Positions 7,687 to 14,886 of a stretch of DNA of 15,178 nucleotides are shown in pieces. The DNA lies in NCBI GenBank assembly GCA_949077355.1, contig CARUQW010000007.1, positions 1-15,178 of the forward strand, given 5' to 3'. The position numbers were made by a program, and so were the translations under genes. Position 1 is the first letter of the stretch, and each line of letters begins with the position of its first letter. A model generated the notes under the pieces. That model saw only the letters and a program-made list of their open reading frames with translations. It was not told where the DNA came from and searched no databases. The DNA comes from an uncultured Clostridia bacterium. GTDB lineage: Bacteria > Bacillota > Clostridia > TANB77 > CAG-508.

Positions 7687-9391
7687 AAGTATTTAGCTCC
7701 TTGTAAAATTCGTTTTTCTTAAGCATTTCTTTATGTGTTCCACTTGCTACTATCTTTCCATCCACTAATAAAAATACTTTGTCCATTTTTTCCATCATAC
7801 TTATTTTATTGGAAACTAATATAAGTGTACGATTTCCTATTTGTTTTTCTATTTCCTCTATTACCTTTTTTTCTGTTTCTATATCAAGTGCAGATAATGT
7901 GTCGTCAAATATATTAACACTTCGAACATGTAATAGATTTCTTGCAATTTGTATTCTTTGTTTTTGACCTCCAGATATTTTGACTCCATTTTCACCAATT
8001 TTTGTTTCAAATCCATCTTGCATCGTCTTTATATCTTCTAATATATTAGCTTTTTCACTGATTTTTTCTATTTCTTTATCTGTTGCTTTTTCTACAATAT
8101 CAATGTTATTTTTTATGGTATCATCTATAATGATATTTTTTTGCATGCTATAAGCAACATTTTTGAATATACTCTCTCTTGTGTATTCATTTCTATCAAG
8201 TCCATTAATATATACTTTATTTTCTGGTATTTCATAAAATCCTGCTAAGATATTCATAAGTGTTGTTTTTCCACTTCCTACTTTACCAACAATGCCAATT
8301 TTTTCTCCCTTATGAATTGTCATATTAATATTGTCTATTGCTAGTTTTTCGCCTTTTCCATAAGAATAAGAAAGATTTTTAATTTCTATTTTATTAATTC
8401 CTTCTAATTTTTTACCTTCCTTTTTATATGTATCTAATCCAAAAAAGTAATTAAACCTTTTACTTGCTATTTTAAAATTAGATATTCCAGTAATCAATGG
8501 TTCTATTGAATTTACAATTTCTGATACAGCAATCGTTATACAAGAAATATAGGCAGTCAATTCTCCAACTGTTAATAATCCTCGATTAATTAGAAATAAA
8601 CCAAGTGCAAAACCAATGGAATAACATGCTGCATACAAAATATTACAAACCATATCCATTTTATAAATAACTGCCCCAACATTAACATCTGATTGATAAG
8701 TTTGTTCGTTGACTTCATCAAATTTCTTCCTTTGATTTTCTTGTTCATTATATAATTTTATTAGATTAAAACCGGATGTATTTTGCTCTATATTTTTTGA
8801 TAAATTTATATATACTTTTCTTTCTGTTTCAAGTGCCTCTCCTTGTTTTTTATAAAGTCGATATAAGAAATACATCGCAATTGGAAAAATGGGTAATATT
8901 GCTAGTATTAAAATGATATTAAAATTTTTCCCTATAACAATAAAACCAATTATAGGTGCTACTACCAATCTGGCTATATTAAAAAAGGCATTTCCTAAAA
9001 ATCTTCTGATTGATAATAATTCTTTGGATAAATAAGCAAGAAATGCTCCTTTATCTTCTTGGTCATAATATTCTGGTTTAACAAATTGTAAATGTTCGAT
9101 TACTTTACTTCTTAAATAAGTATCTGATACTCTAGCTCTCATAAAAAATAATACTCTATATAATATCCTTGGTATAATCATGATAAAAGAATAAAAGATT
9201 AAACTATATACATTTTTCATAATAACATCTTTACTAATATTTCCTGTAATTAGTAAATCTAATATGTTTCCTATAATACTTGGTATTTTATACAAAATAT
9301 ATATTACGATTGCATGGAATACCATACCTAATATGTATATAGGAAAGGTTCGTTTCAATTCATCGATAAATATTTTATTATTTTTCTTCAT
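7658..9391 (-). CDS. ABC exporter half-transporter (degenerate ATPase subunit)
   Basis: A 577-aa fused membrane-ATPase protein with an intact frame and no in-frame CGG. The membrane domain covers about residues 15-310 and the ATPase domain about 335-565: Walker A GKVGSGKTT (369-377), signature ISGGQKQ (472-478), Walker B NIFDDT with Asp497 where the catalytic Glu belongs, and VSNK with Asn528 in place of the H-loop His. These changes mark a degenerate site. Its canonical signature motif would complete the working site of the partner encoded by the next, overlapping gene. The start at 9391 is preferred over an upstream in-frame one because GGGAG precedes it closely; the 26-residue extension would run back through the promoter. 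It is the first gene of the run leading to the pentapeptide protein, acetyltransferase and addA. Confidence 0.87.
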   Translation of the reverse strand: MKKNNKIFIDELKRTFPIYILGMVFHAIVIYILYKIPSIIGNILDLLITGNISKDVIMKNVYSLIFYSFIMIIPRILYRVLFFMRARVSDTYLRSKVIEHLQFVKPEYYDQEDKGAFLAYLSKELLSIRRFLGNAFFNIARLVVAPIIGFIVIGKNFNIILILAILPIFPIAMYFLYRLYKKQGEALETERKVYINLSKNIEQNTSGFNLIKLYNEQENQRKKFDEVNEQTYQSDVNVGAVIYKMDMVCNILYAACYSIGFALGLFLINRGLLTVGELTAYISCITIAVSEIVNSIEPLITGISNFKIASKRFNYFFGLDTYKKEGKKLEGINKIEIKNLSYSYGKGEKLAIDNINMTIHKGEKIGIVGKVGSGKTTLMNILAGFYEIPENKVYINGLDRNEYTRESIFKNVAYSMQKNIIIDDTIKNNIDIVEKATDKEIEKISEKANILEDIKTMQDGFETKIGENGVKISGGQKQRIQIARNLLHVRSVNIFDDTLSALDIETEKKVIEEIEKQIGNRTLILVSNKISMMEKMDKVFLLVDGKIVASGTHKEMLKKNEFYKELNTYEKNYKKIC

Positions 9392-9415
9392 TTTTCTCCC
9401 AATCCTTGTTATTCT

Positions 9416-9444
9416 ATTATGGCTACTATACCATAAATAATCAA
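9416..9444 (-). promoter_or_regulatory. Predicted sigma-A promoter of the second ABC gene run
   Basis: TTGATT (9439-9444) and CATAAT (9416-9421) lie 17 bases apart on the minus strand, 24 bases before the ATG at 9391. The -35 box begins in the U-run of the preceding terminator, so termination and re-initiation are packed into about 60 bases. Confidence 0.6.
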
Positions 9445-9473
9445 AAAAAGAAAGTGCTTTTTCAAACACTTTC
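9443..9473 (-). terminator. Intrinsic terminator after the first ABC operon
   Basis: On the minus strand GAAAGTG and CACTTTC (9450-9473) form a 7-bp stem with a 10-base loop, followed directly by seven T residues (9443-9449). It begins three bases past the stop codon of the 9476-11299 gene. Confidence 0.8.
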
Positions 9474-9475
9474 CC

Positions 9476-11299
9476 CTATTGTTCTTCTACTTCAAATTGG
9501 CTATTATAAAGTTCTGCATAAAAGCCACCTTTTTCTAATAATTCTTCATGTTTTCCTTGTTCTACAATATCTCCATGATTCATAACTAAAATTAAATCCG
9601 CATTTTTAATGGTAGATAAACGATGTGCAATAATAAAACTTGTTCTACCTTTCATTAGATTATCCATGGCAGACTGAATTTGAATTTCTGTTCTGGTATC
9701 AATTGAACTTGTTGCTTCATCTAAAATCAATACTTTTGGATCTGCCAAAATTACTCTTGCAATTGTCATCAATTGTTTTTGACCAGCTGATATGTTACTT
9801 GATTCTTCATTAATCATAGAATTGTATCCTTGTGGCAATGTTTTGATAAAGTGATGAACATGAGCTGCTTTAGCTGCTTCGATTACTTGGTCATCTGTAG
9901 CCTCTTCTTTTCCATATTTGATATTATCTTTGACTGTTCCACCAAATAGCCAGGTATCTTGTAATACCATTCCAAACATTTTACGAAGTTCTCCTCTATC
10001 AAAATCTTTTATGTTGTGACCATCAATTAAAATCGCTCCCTCTGCTACATCATAAAATCGCATTAACAATTTGACCATCGTTGTTTTTCCAGCTCCAGTT
10101 GGACCAACAATTGCAATTTTTTGTCCTTCTTGAATTTGTGCATTGAAATCCTTAATAATTGGTGTTTCTCCATCATAACTAAATTTTACATGGTCAAAAG
10201 TCACATTTCCTTTTAAGGTTTCTATTTTAGTATTTCCTTTGTGCATGTCAATTTCCTCGTCTTCTTCTAAGAATTCAAAAATTCTTTCTGCTGCTGCAAT
10301 CATAGCTTGTAACATAGAAGATATTTGTGCTATTTGATTAATTGGCTGTGTAAATTGTTTGTTGTATTGGATAAAACTTTGTATGTTTCCTACTGTGATA
10401 GTTCCATTAATAGCTAAATAGCCTCCAGCCACAGCAACCCCTACATAGCCAACATTGGAAATAAAATTCATAACCGGAAACATTAAGCCAGATAGAAATT
10501 GTGATTTCCAACCAGAATGATATAATTCTTGGTTTGCTTTTTCAAATTCTTTTGTTACCTTTTCTTCGCCATTAAAGGCTTTTACAATGTTTAATCCACC
10601 ATAAATTTCTTCTACTTGCCCATTGACTTCTGCTAGATAAGCTTGTTGTCTTTGGAAATACTTTTGTGATTTTCCTACAATGTTTTTCACTAGTATTCCA
10701 GCTATTGGTAATATGATAAGGGAAATAAGCGTCATTTGCCAACTGATGGAAAACATCATAATTAAAATTCCTATAATCGTACAAATAGATGTAATAATTT
10801 GCGTGATACTTTGACTTAGGTTAAAACTTAGAGTATCTATATCATTTGTGATAATGGATAATACTTCTCCATTTGTTTTTGTGTCAAAATATTTCATTGG
10901 CAATTGGTTGATTTTCTTAATGATGTCATTTCTCATTTGATAAGTTAAGTTCTGCGAAATCCCTGTCATTGTAAAATTTTGGACAAAAGTAAAAACTGCA
11001 CTAATCAAATATAAAATAAGCAAAGTAATTGAAATTTGACCAATCTTACCAAAGTCAATTCCATTTCCTCCTGATAATTTACTTATCAAACCATTGAAAA
11101 TCTCAGTGGTTGCATTTCCTAATATCTTTGGTCCTACAATAGTAAATATAGTACTTCCTACTGCAAAGATTAATACTATGATTAAGGCAATTCTATATTT
11201 TCCTAAATATTGATGAATTAGTTTTTTGGCGGTTGCTTTAAAGTTTTTTGGTTTCTCAGTTGTTTTCTTTCCTCCTGGTCCTCCCATTGGTCCTGGCAT
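9476..11299 (-). CDS. Multidrug-type ABC exporter, catalytic subunit
   Basis: A 607-aa fused membrane-ATPase protein with an intact frame and no in-frame CGG. It opens with a Gly/Pro-rich MPGPMGGPGGKK, familiar from one half of many clostridial heterodimeric exporters. The membrane domain spans about residues 35-330. The ATPase domain has Walker A GPTGAGKTT (399-407), Q-loop Gln447, signature ISAGQKQ (503-509), Walker B VLILDEAT with catalytic Glu528, and His559 in IAHR. The partner is the gene just upstream, which has the degenerate residues, so this subunit should supply the working Walker motifs. The two are separated by two bases, with AGGAGG in the end of the partner gene. These pairs usually export drugs or other amphipathic compounds; the substrate here is unknown. 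Confidence 0.9.
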   Translation of the reverse strand: MPGPMGGPGGKKTTEKPKNFKATAKKLIHQYLGKYRIALIIVLIFAVGSTIFTIVGPKILGNATTEIFNGLISKLSGGNGIDFGKIGQISITLLILYLISAVFTFVQNFTMTGISQNLTYQMRNDIIKKINQLPMKYFDTKTNGEVLSIITNDIDTLSFNLSQSITQIITSICTIIGILIMMFSISWQMTLISLIILPIAGILVKNIVGKSQKYFQRQQAYLAEVNGQVEEIYGGLNIVKAFNGEEKVTKEFEKANQELYHSGWKSQFLSGLMFPVMNFISNVGYVGVAVAGGYLAINGTITVGNIQSFIQYNKQFTQPINQIAQISSMLQAMIAAAERIFEFLEEDEEIDMHKGNTKIETLKGNVTFDHVKFSYDGETPIIKDFNAQIQEGQKIAIVGPTGAGKTTMVKLLMRFYDVAEGAILIDGHNIKDFDRGELRKMFGMVLQDTWLFGGTVKDNIKYGKEEATDDQVIEAAKAAHVHHFIKTLPQGYNSMINEESSNISAGQKQLMTIARVILADPKVLILDEATSSIDTRTEIQIQSAMDNLMKGRTSFIIAHRLSTIKNADLILVMNHGDIVEQGKHEELLEKGGFYAELYNSQFEVEEQ

Positions 11300-11301
11300 G
11301 A

Positions 11302-13579
11302 CTATTTCCCTCCTTTCTCATCTAATTCTTCTTCTGATAATTGTGATAAAGCAATTTGTCGATACGTTTCATTGTTTTTCATTAATTCTTTATGTGTTCC
11401 TATTCCGAGCACATTTTCCATCTTCTAATACTACTATTTGATCTGCATTTAGAATTGTACTAATTCTTTGTGCTACAATAATAACTGTTTTGTCTTTTGT
11501 TTTACTAGCTAAACTTTCACGTAATTTACTATCTGTTTTAAAATCTAATGCAGAAAAACTATCATCAAATACAAAAATTTCTGGGTCTTTTGCAATGGCT
11601 CTTGCAATTGATAAACGTTGTTTTTGTCCTCCTGATACATTGTTTCCCCCTTGTGCAATTGATTCTTCATATTGTTTTTCTTTTTCCTCAATAAATTCAA
11701 TTGCTTGCGCAATTTCAGCTGCTTCTTTCATTTGTTTATCTGACATATTACTATCCGCATATTTGATATTAGACTCAATCGTTCCAGAAAATAATACTCC
11801 TTTTTGTGGAACCAATCCTATAATATCTCTTAATTCTTTTTGAGAAACTTCTTTTACGTTTACGCCATCAATTAAAAGTTCTCCTCCTGTTACATCATAA
11901 AATCTTGGTAATAAATTAACAACTGTTGATTTTCCACTTCCTGTACTTCCTATAATAGCAGTGGTTTCACCTGGTTTTGCAGTAAAGTTAATATCGGATA
12001 ACACTTCTGTATCAGCATCTGGATAATGAAAAGATACATTTTTAAATTCAACTAATCCTTTTTTACTTTTGTCTAGTTTTTTAACATCTGGTATGTCTTT
12101 AATTGCTGGTTCTGTTTCTATTACCTCATTGATACGTCTTGCTGATACCGCAGCTCTTGGTAGCATAATAGATATCATAGATATCATTAAAAATGCCATT
12201 ACAATTTGCATGGTATATTGGATAAATGCCATCATATCTCCTACTTGCATAACACCTTGGTCTACATTGTGTCCTCCTACCCATACAATTAAAATCATAA
12301 TAGAATTCATAATCAGCATAAGTAGTGGCATCATCATTGACATAGCACGACTAACAAATCGGTCTGTCTTCATTAACTTGTAATTAGCTTTTTCAAATCT
12401 TTCTTCTTCTTTTTCCTCTTTGTGGAAAGCTCTAATAACTGGCAATCCAGTCAAGATTTCTCTTGCTACTTGATTAATTTTATCGACTAGTTCTTGCAAC
12501 TTTTTAAAACTTGGCATTACTGCTATAAATAAGGTTCCTACTACAAACAGAACTGCTAGAATGGCAACACCGATAATCCAAGCCATTTGGCTGTCACTGT
12601 TCGTTAATACTTTGATAAATCCTCCAATTCCAATGATTGGTGCATAAACGACAACTCGAAATAGCATCGTAATTAATTGTTGAATTTGTTGGATATCATT
12701 TGTGCTACGAGTAATTAATGAAGCTGTTGAAAATTCAGACAATTCTTTGTTAGAAAATCCAATTACTTTCTTAAATACCTTATCTCTTAAAGTCTTTCCT
12801 AATTTAGCAGCAACTCTTGAGGATAATAGCATAATGGAAATAGCTGATATCATAGTAATAGATGCTACTCCCAGCATTTGAAGTCCTGCTATCAAAATAT
12901 AATCATTTTGTAATTTATCTGTATCTACTCCCAATTTTTTATACAGCTCTTTTACTGCTCCCACAGCTGCTTGTTCTTTAATGGAATCTTGCATTTCATC
13001 TATTTTATGAGTAAATTGTTCTAGTATTTGCTGTCTTTGTTCCTCTGGTATAGATTTTATCAAATCCATTAAATTTTGTGACTGAATTGCCTGTTTTTGT
13101 GGTTCTGGAATATTTGGCATATTAGCTATCATTTGCTCTTTTATTTGACTTGCTGTTTCTTCATTTTGAAGTGTTGCCATTTCCATTAATGGATTCATCA
13201 TTATCTTAGATAATATTTCTTTTTCTTCTTGCTTCATTTCTTTTAAAACATAGATTGTATCAGGTTCTATTTTGTTGTCTTTTCCTAGATATTTATGAAC
13301 CATCTTTTCTTCCTGCTTGCTTCTTTCTTCTTTCATTAATGTATAATTTTTTAAAATCTCTTCATCTTGCTCTGTAAAAATAAGAAGCTTTTCCATCTCT
13401 TCTTTTGCTATCACTTCTGGCACTGCTGTTTCAATTCCTCCTGCCTGAATTCCTATATTTACTATTTTAGAAGTATAATCTGGCAAGGCTAAATCCGTCG
13501 TTGCTTGAATACACAACAAAATAACAATTACCACAACAGACCAAAATGATTTCTTTAAATTCTTCAATACCTTTAGCAT
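11302..13579 (-). CDS. Multidrug-type ABC exporter, degenerate subunit, one +1 shift at CGG
   Basis: Read with one +1 shift at CGG codon 725 this is 758 aa; without it, 729 aa with a wrong tail and no normal C-terminus. TM1 (about 10-30) runs into LALPDYTSKIVNIGIQAGG, then a hydrophilic, partly coiled-coil insert of about 180 residues before TM2 (about 228-252), a feature of this clostridial subfamily. The ATPase domain has Walker A GSTGSGKST (544-552), signature VSGGQKQ (648-654), Walker B FVFDDS with Asp673 replacing the catalytic Glu, and VAQR with Gln704 replacing the H-loop His. It is therefore the degenerate partner of the downstream protein. After the CGG the corrected tail reads IGTHKELMKNNETYRQIALSQL, as in the family. 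I chose ATG 13579 because GGAGAGGAG precedes it; the upstream in-frame ATG at 13612 lies next to the promoter. Confidence 0.88.
11404..11407 (-). other. In-frame CGGA at +1 frameshift point, ABC gene C-terminus
   Basis: The incoming frame reads VVLEDGKCA-CGG-AAT and stops after RNRNT. Skipping one base gives DGKCA-G-IGTHKELMKNNETY, the common end of ABC exporter ATPase domains, and the frame closes two bases before the next gene's ATG. The preceding codon is GCT. Confidence 0.85.
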
Positions 13580-13606
13580 AAAATTCTCCTCTCCATGATA
13601 AATAAA

Positions 13607-13619
13607 TAACACTGTATCT
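13607..13619. promoter_or_regulatory. Second, imperfect operator-like copy downstream of the -10 box
   Basis: TAACACTGTATCT matches the perfect palindrome at 13629-13641 (written on the opposite strand as TGACACTGTGTCA) at 10 of 13 positions. The centres are 22 bp apart, about two helical turns, which would suit two repressor dimers on one DNA face. It lies just after the -10 box of the ABC operon. Confidence 0.45.
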
Positions 13620-13620
13620 C

Positions 13621-13649
13621 ATTATATGTGACACAGTGTCATTTGTCAA
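13621..13649 (-). promoter_or_regulatory. Consensus sigma-A promoter of the first ABC operon
   Basis: On the minus strand TTGACA (13644-13649), a 17-base spacer and TATAAT (13621-13626) give a perfect consensus promoter. Such strength next to a palindrome suggests a gene kept off by a repressor. The ABC start codon is 42 bases past the -10 box. Confidence 0.8.
13629..13641. promoter_or_regulatory. Perfect palindrome inside the promoter spacer, likely operator
   Basis: TGACACAGTGTCA is a perfect inverted repeat around a central base, lying wholly between the -35 and -10 boxes of the ABC operon promoter. A protein bound here would block RNA polymerase. The size suits TetR- or MarR-like dimers, common regulators of multidrug exporters, but no such regulator is in the window. 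Confidence 0.6.
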
Positions 13650-13684
13650 TGTTTGAATTGTAAATTTCCTGTGAATTTTGGCTA

Positions 13685-14335
13685 TTACATCTTTCTGAAT
13701 ACACCGCCTACTTTTCCTAATATTTCACAGGTTGGTACTATAATTGGATCCATTGTAGAGTTTTCTGGTTGTAATCTAATATGGTCTTTTTCTTTATAAA
13801 ATGTTTTTACTGTTGCTTCTTCTCCAATTAAGGCTACTACAATTTCACCATTGTTTGCCGTATTTTGTTTTTTTACTAATATATAATCCCCATCTAAAAT
13901 TCCTGCTTCTATCATACTTTCTCCTCTAACCGTAAGCATGAAACTTTCACAGTTGCCAACAAAATCGACTGGAATTGGGAAGGTGTCTGTTACATTTTCT
14001 ACTGCTAAGATTGGTTCACCCGCTGTAATTCTTCCTACAATTGGTACTTCTACTAATTCTTTTTGCATATAGAAATCTTTGCTTGATGTTTTCTTCGCTT
14101 CTCCTGAACCACCTTTTAATAATCGTAATGTTCTTCCTTTTTTATCTTGTTTTTTGATATATCCTTTTTCATCTAATTTTGCTAGATATCCATGTACGGT
14201 TGCTGTTGAACTTAGACCTACTGCTTTTCCAATTTCTCTTACTGATGGTGGATATCCTTGTGTCATAATTTGTTTTTCAATAAATTTTAATATTGATTTT
14301 TCTCTTCTATTTAATTCTGGCTTTTTTCTTGGCAT
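13685..14335 (-). CDS. lexA: LexA, SOS repressor
   Basis: A 216-aa repressor with autoproteolysis, controlling the DNA damage response. The N-terminal winged helix-turn-helix is clear (YPPSVREIGKAVGLSSTATVHGYLAKL, about 28-54). The C-terminal S24-type domain has the Ala-Gly cleavage site in RITAGEP (105-106), the nucleophile Ser140 in RGESMIEAG, and Lys177 in ATVKTFY. Length is normal and there is no in-frame CGG. I chose ATG 14335, with GGAG eight bases upstream, over the GTG at 14344, which overlaps that GGAG. No terminator hairpin is visible after the stop, so read-through towards the ABC operon is possible. No canonical GAAC-N4-GTTC box is visible in its own promoter, which is unusual for an autoregulated lexA. 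Confidence 0.96.
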   Translation of the reverse strand: MPRKKPELNRREKSILKFIEKQIMTQGYPPSVREIGKAVGLSSTATVHGYLAKLDEKGYIKKQDKKGRTLRLLKGGSGEAKKTSSKDFYMQKELVEVPIVGRITAGEPILAVENVTDTFPIPVDFVGNCESFMLTVRGESMIEAGILDGDYILVKKQNTANNGEIVVALIGEEATVKTFYKEKDHIRLQPENSTMDPIIVPTCEILGKVGGVFRKM

Positions 14336-14365
14336 TTTATTCACTCCATTCTCTTATTTTTCCAT

Positions 14366-14394
14366 ATCATATCATACAAACAAAAAAATGTCAA
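14366..14394 (-). promoter_or_regulatory. Predicted sigma-A promoter of lexA
   Basis: TTGACA (14389-14394), 17 bases, TATGAT (14366-14371) on the minus strand. A second TATGAT overlaps at 14371-14376 but at poor spacing (12 bases). Confidence 0.75.
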
Positions 14395-14402
14395 ACATAT
14401 TT

Positions 14403-14431
14403 TTGACTTTTTCCTATATACGTGTTATAAT
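14403..14431 (+). promoter_or_regulatory. Predicted sigma-A promoter of the small plus-strand gene
   Basis: TTGACT (14403-14408), 17 bases, TATAAT (14426-14431). The -35 box is only eight bases from that of lexA, and the two form an inverted repeat GTCAAA-N6-TTTGAC (14390-14407). The two promoters probably compete or share a regulator. Confidence 0.75.
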
Positions 14432-14461
14432 AAAAAAAGCAACTGTAACCTATAATCTGGT

Positions 14462-14473
14462 TTGTAATTACAA
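14462..14473 (+). promoter_or_regulatory. 12-bp palindrome just before the ribosome binding site
   Basis: TTGTAATTACAA is a perfect palindrome in the leader of the small plus-strand gene, directly before its GGAGG. It could be a protein-binding site, or a weak RNA hairpin next to the Shine-Dalgarno. At this A+T content a chance origin is possible. Confidence 0.35.
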
Positions 14474-14483
14474 GGAGGATGCA

Positions 14484-14837
14484 ATGGATTATTTAGAAAA
14501 AGCGACATTAGTAAAGGGCGATATTAGTGCACGGATGTGGACTATTGCCAAAGAAGAGTTAACGCAGAGACAGGACCCAATCTTATTGGTATCGGATTTA
14601 TCCCCAGATTGGAATGATATGATTGCCATTTACCAAATTGATAAGATTCCTATCTATGGAAAAGAAGTAGAATATACTTGTTTGCGTACAATTTCTGTCT
14701 TTGACATATTAAAATCTTTTTCCACACTTCGCTGCATGGTAAATGAGCTTCTATCTAAATACTACCAAGATGGTATTACTAGACTTTTTATATCAGAAAT
14801 AGCTTATGAACTTTGCCTTGAAGATGAAGATGAGTAA
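14484..14837 (+). CDS. Small hypothetical protein divergent from lexA (117 aa)
   Basis: I do not recognise this protein. The start at 14484 has GGAGG five bases upstream; the same frame is open further upstream, but that part lies under the divergent promoters. The product is soluble and acidic at the C-terminus (ending CLEDEDE), with mixed helix and strand and no signal peptide or membrane segment. It has its own promoter and a terminator, supporting a real gene. Position beside lexA suggests a possible link to the SOS response, but it lacks the LysM form of YneA, the usual neighbour in Bacillus. Codon 17 (14532-14534) is an in-frame CGG that must be read without a shift, because the +1 frame meets a stop ten codons later. 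The codon after it is ATG (Met18). Confidence 0.7.
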   Translation: MDYLEKATLVKGDISARMWTIAKEELTQRQDPILLVSDLSPDWNDMIAIYQIDKIPIYGKEVEYTCLRTISVFDILKSFSTLRCMVNELLSKYYQDGITRLFISEIAYELCLEDEDE

Positions 14838-14850
14838 AAAACTGCTCATT

Positions 14851-14886
14851 AAAAAAGCTGATGCATTTGCGTACATCAGCTTTTTT
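14851..14886. terminator. Bidirectional intrinsic terminator
   Basis: GCTGATG and CATCAGC form a 7-bp stem around a 10-base loop, flanked by six A before and eight T after. The A/T flanks extend the stem and give a U-run on either strand, so it can end both the plus-strand gene and the converging M23 gene. Confidence 0.85.

Noticed and set aside
7915..7935. CGAACATGTAAT resembling half of a LexA box
   Set aside because: The second half GTTC is absent and the site lies inside an ABC coding region.
9392..9469. 26-residue N-terminal extension of the 7658-9391 ABC protein
   Set aside because: It would begin inside the preceding terminator hairpin and cover the promoter; ATG 9391 has a good RBS.
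1243..11407. Explaining all broken genes as random sequencing errors or pseudogene decay
   Set aside because: Not fully excluded, but six of six indels in four genes fall on codon-phase CGG and all have the same sign (+1), with no stray stops or deletions in these genes. Out-of-phase CGGs are clean, which argues against a sequence- or methylation-dependent base-calling error.
14079..14483. Upstream extension of the small plus-strand gene frame
   Set aside because: It overlaps lexA on the other strand and both divergent promoters; the strong GGAGG before ATG 14484 sets the start.
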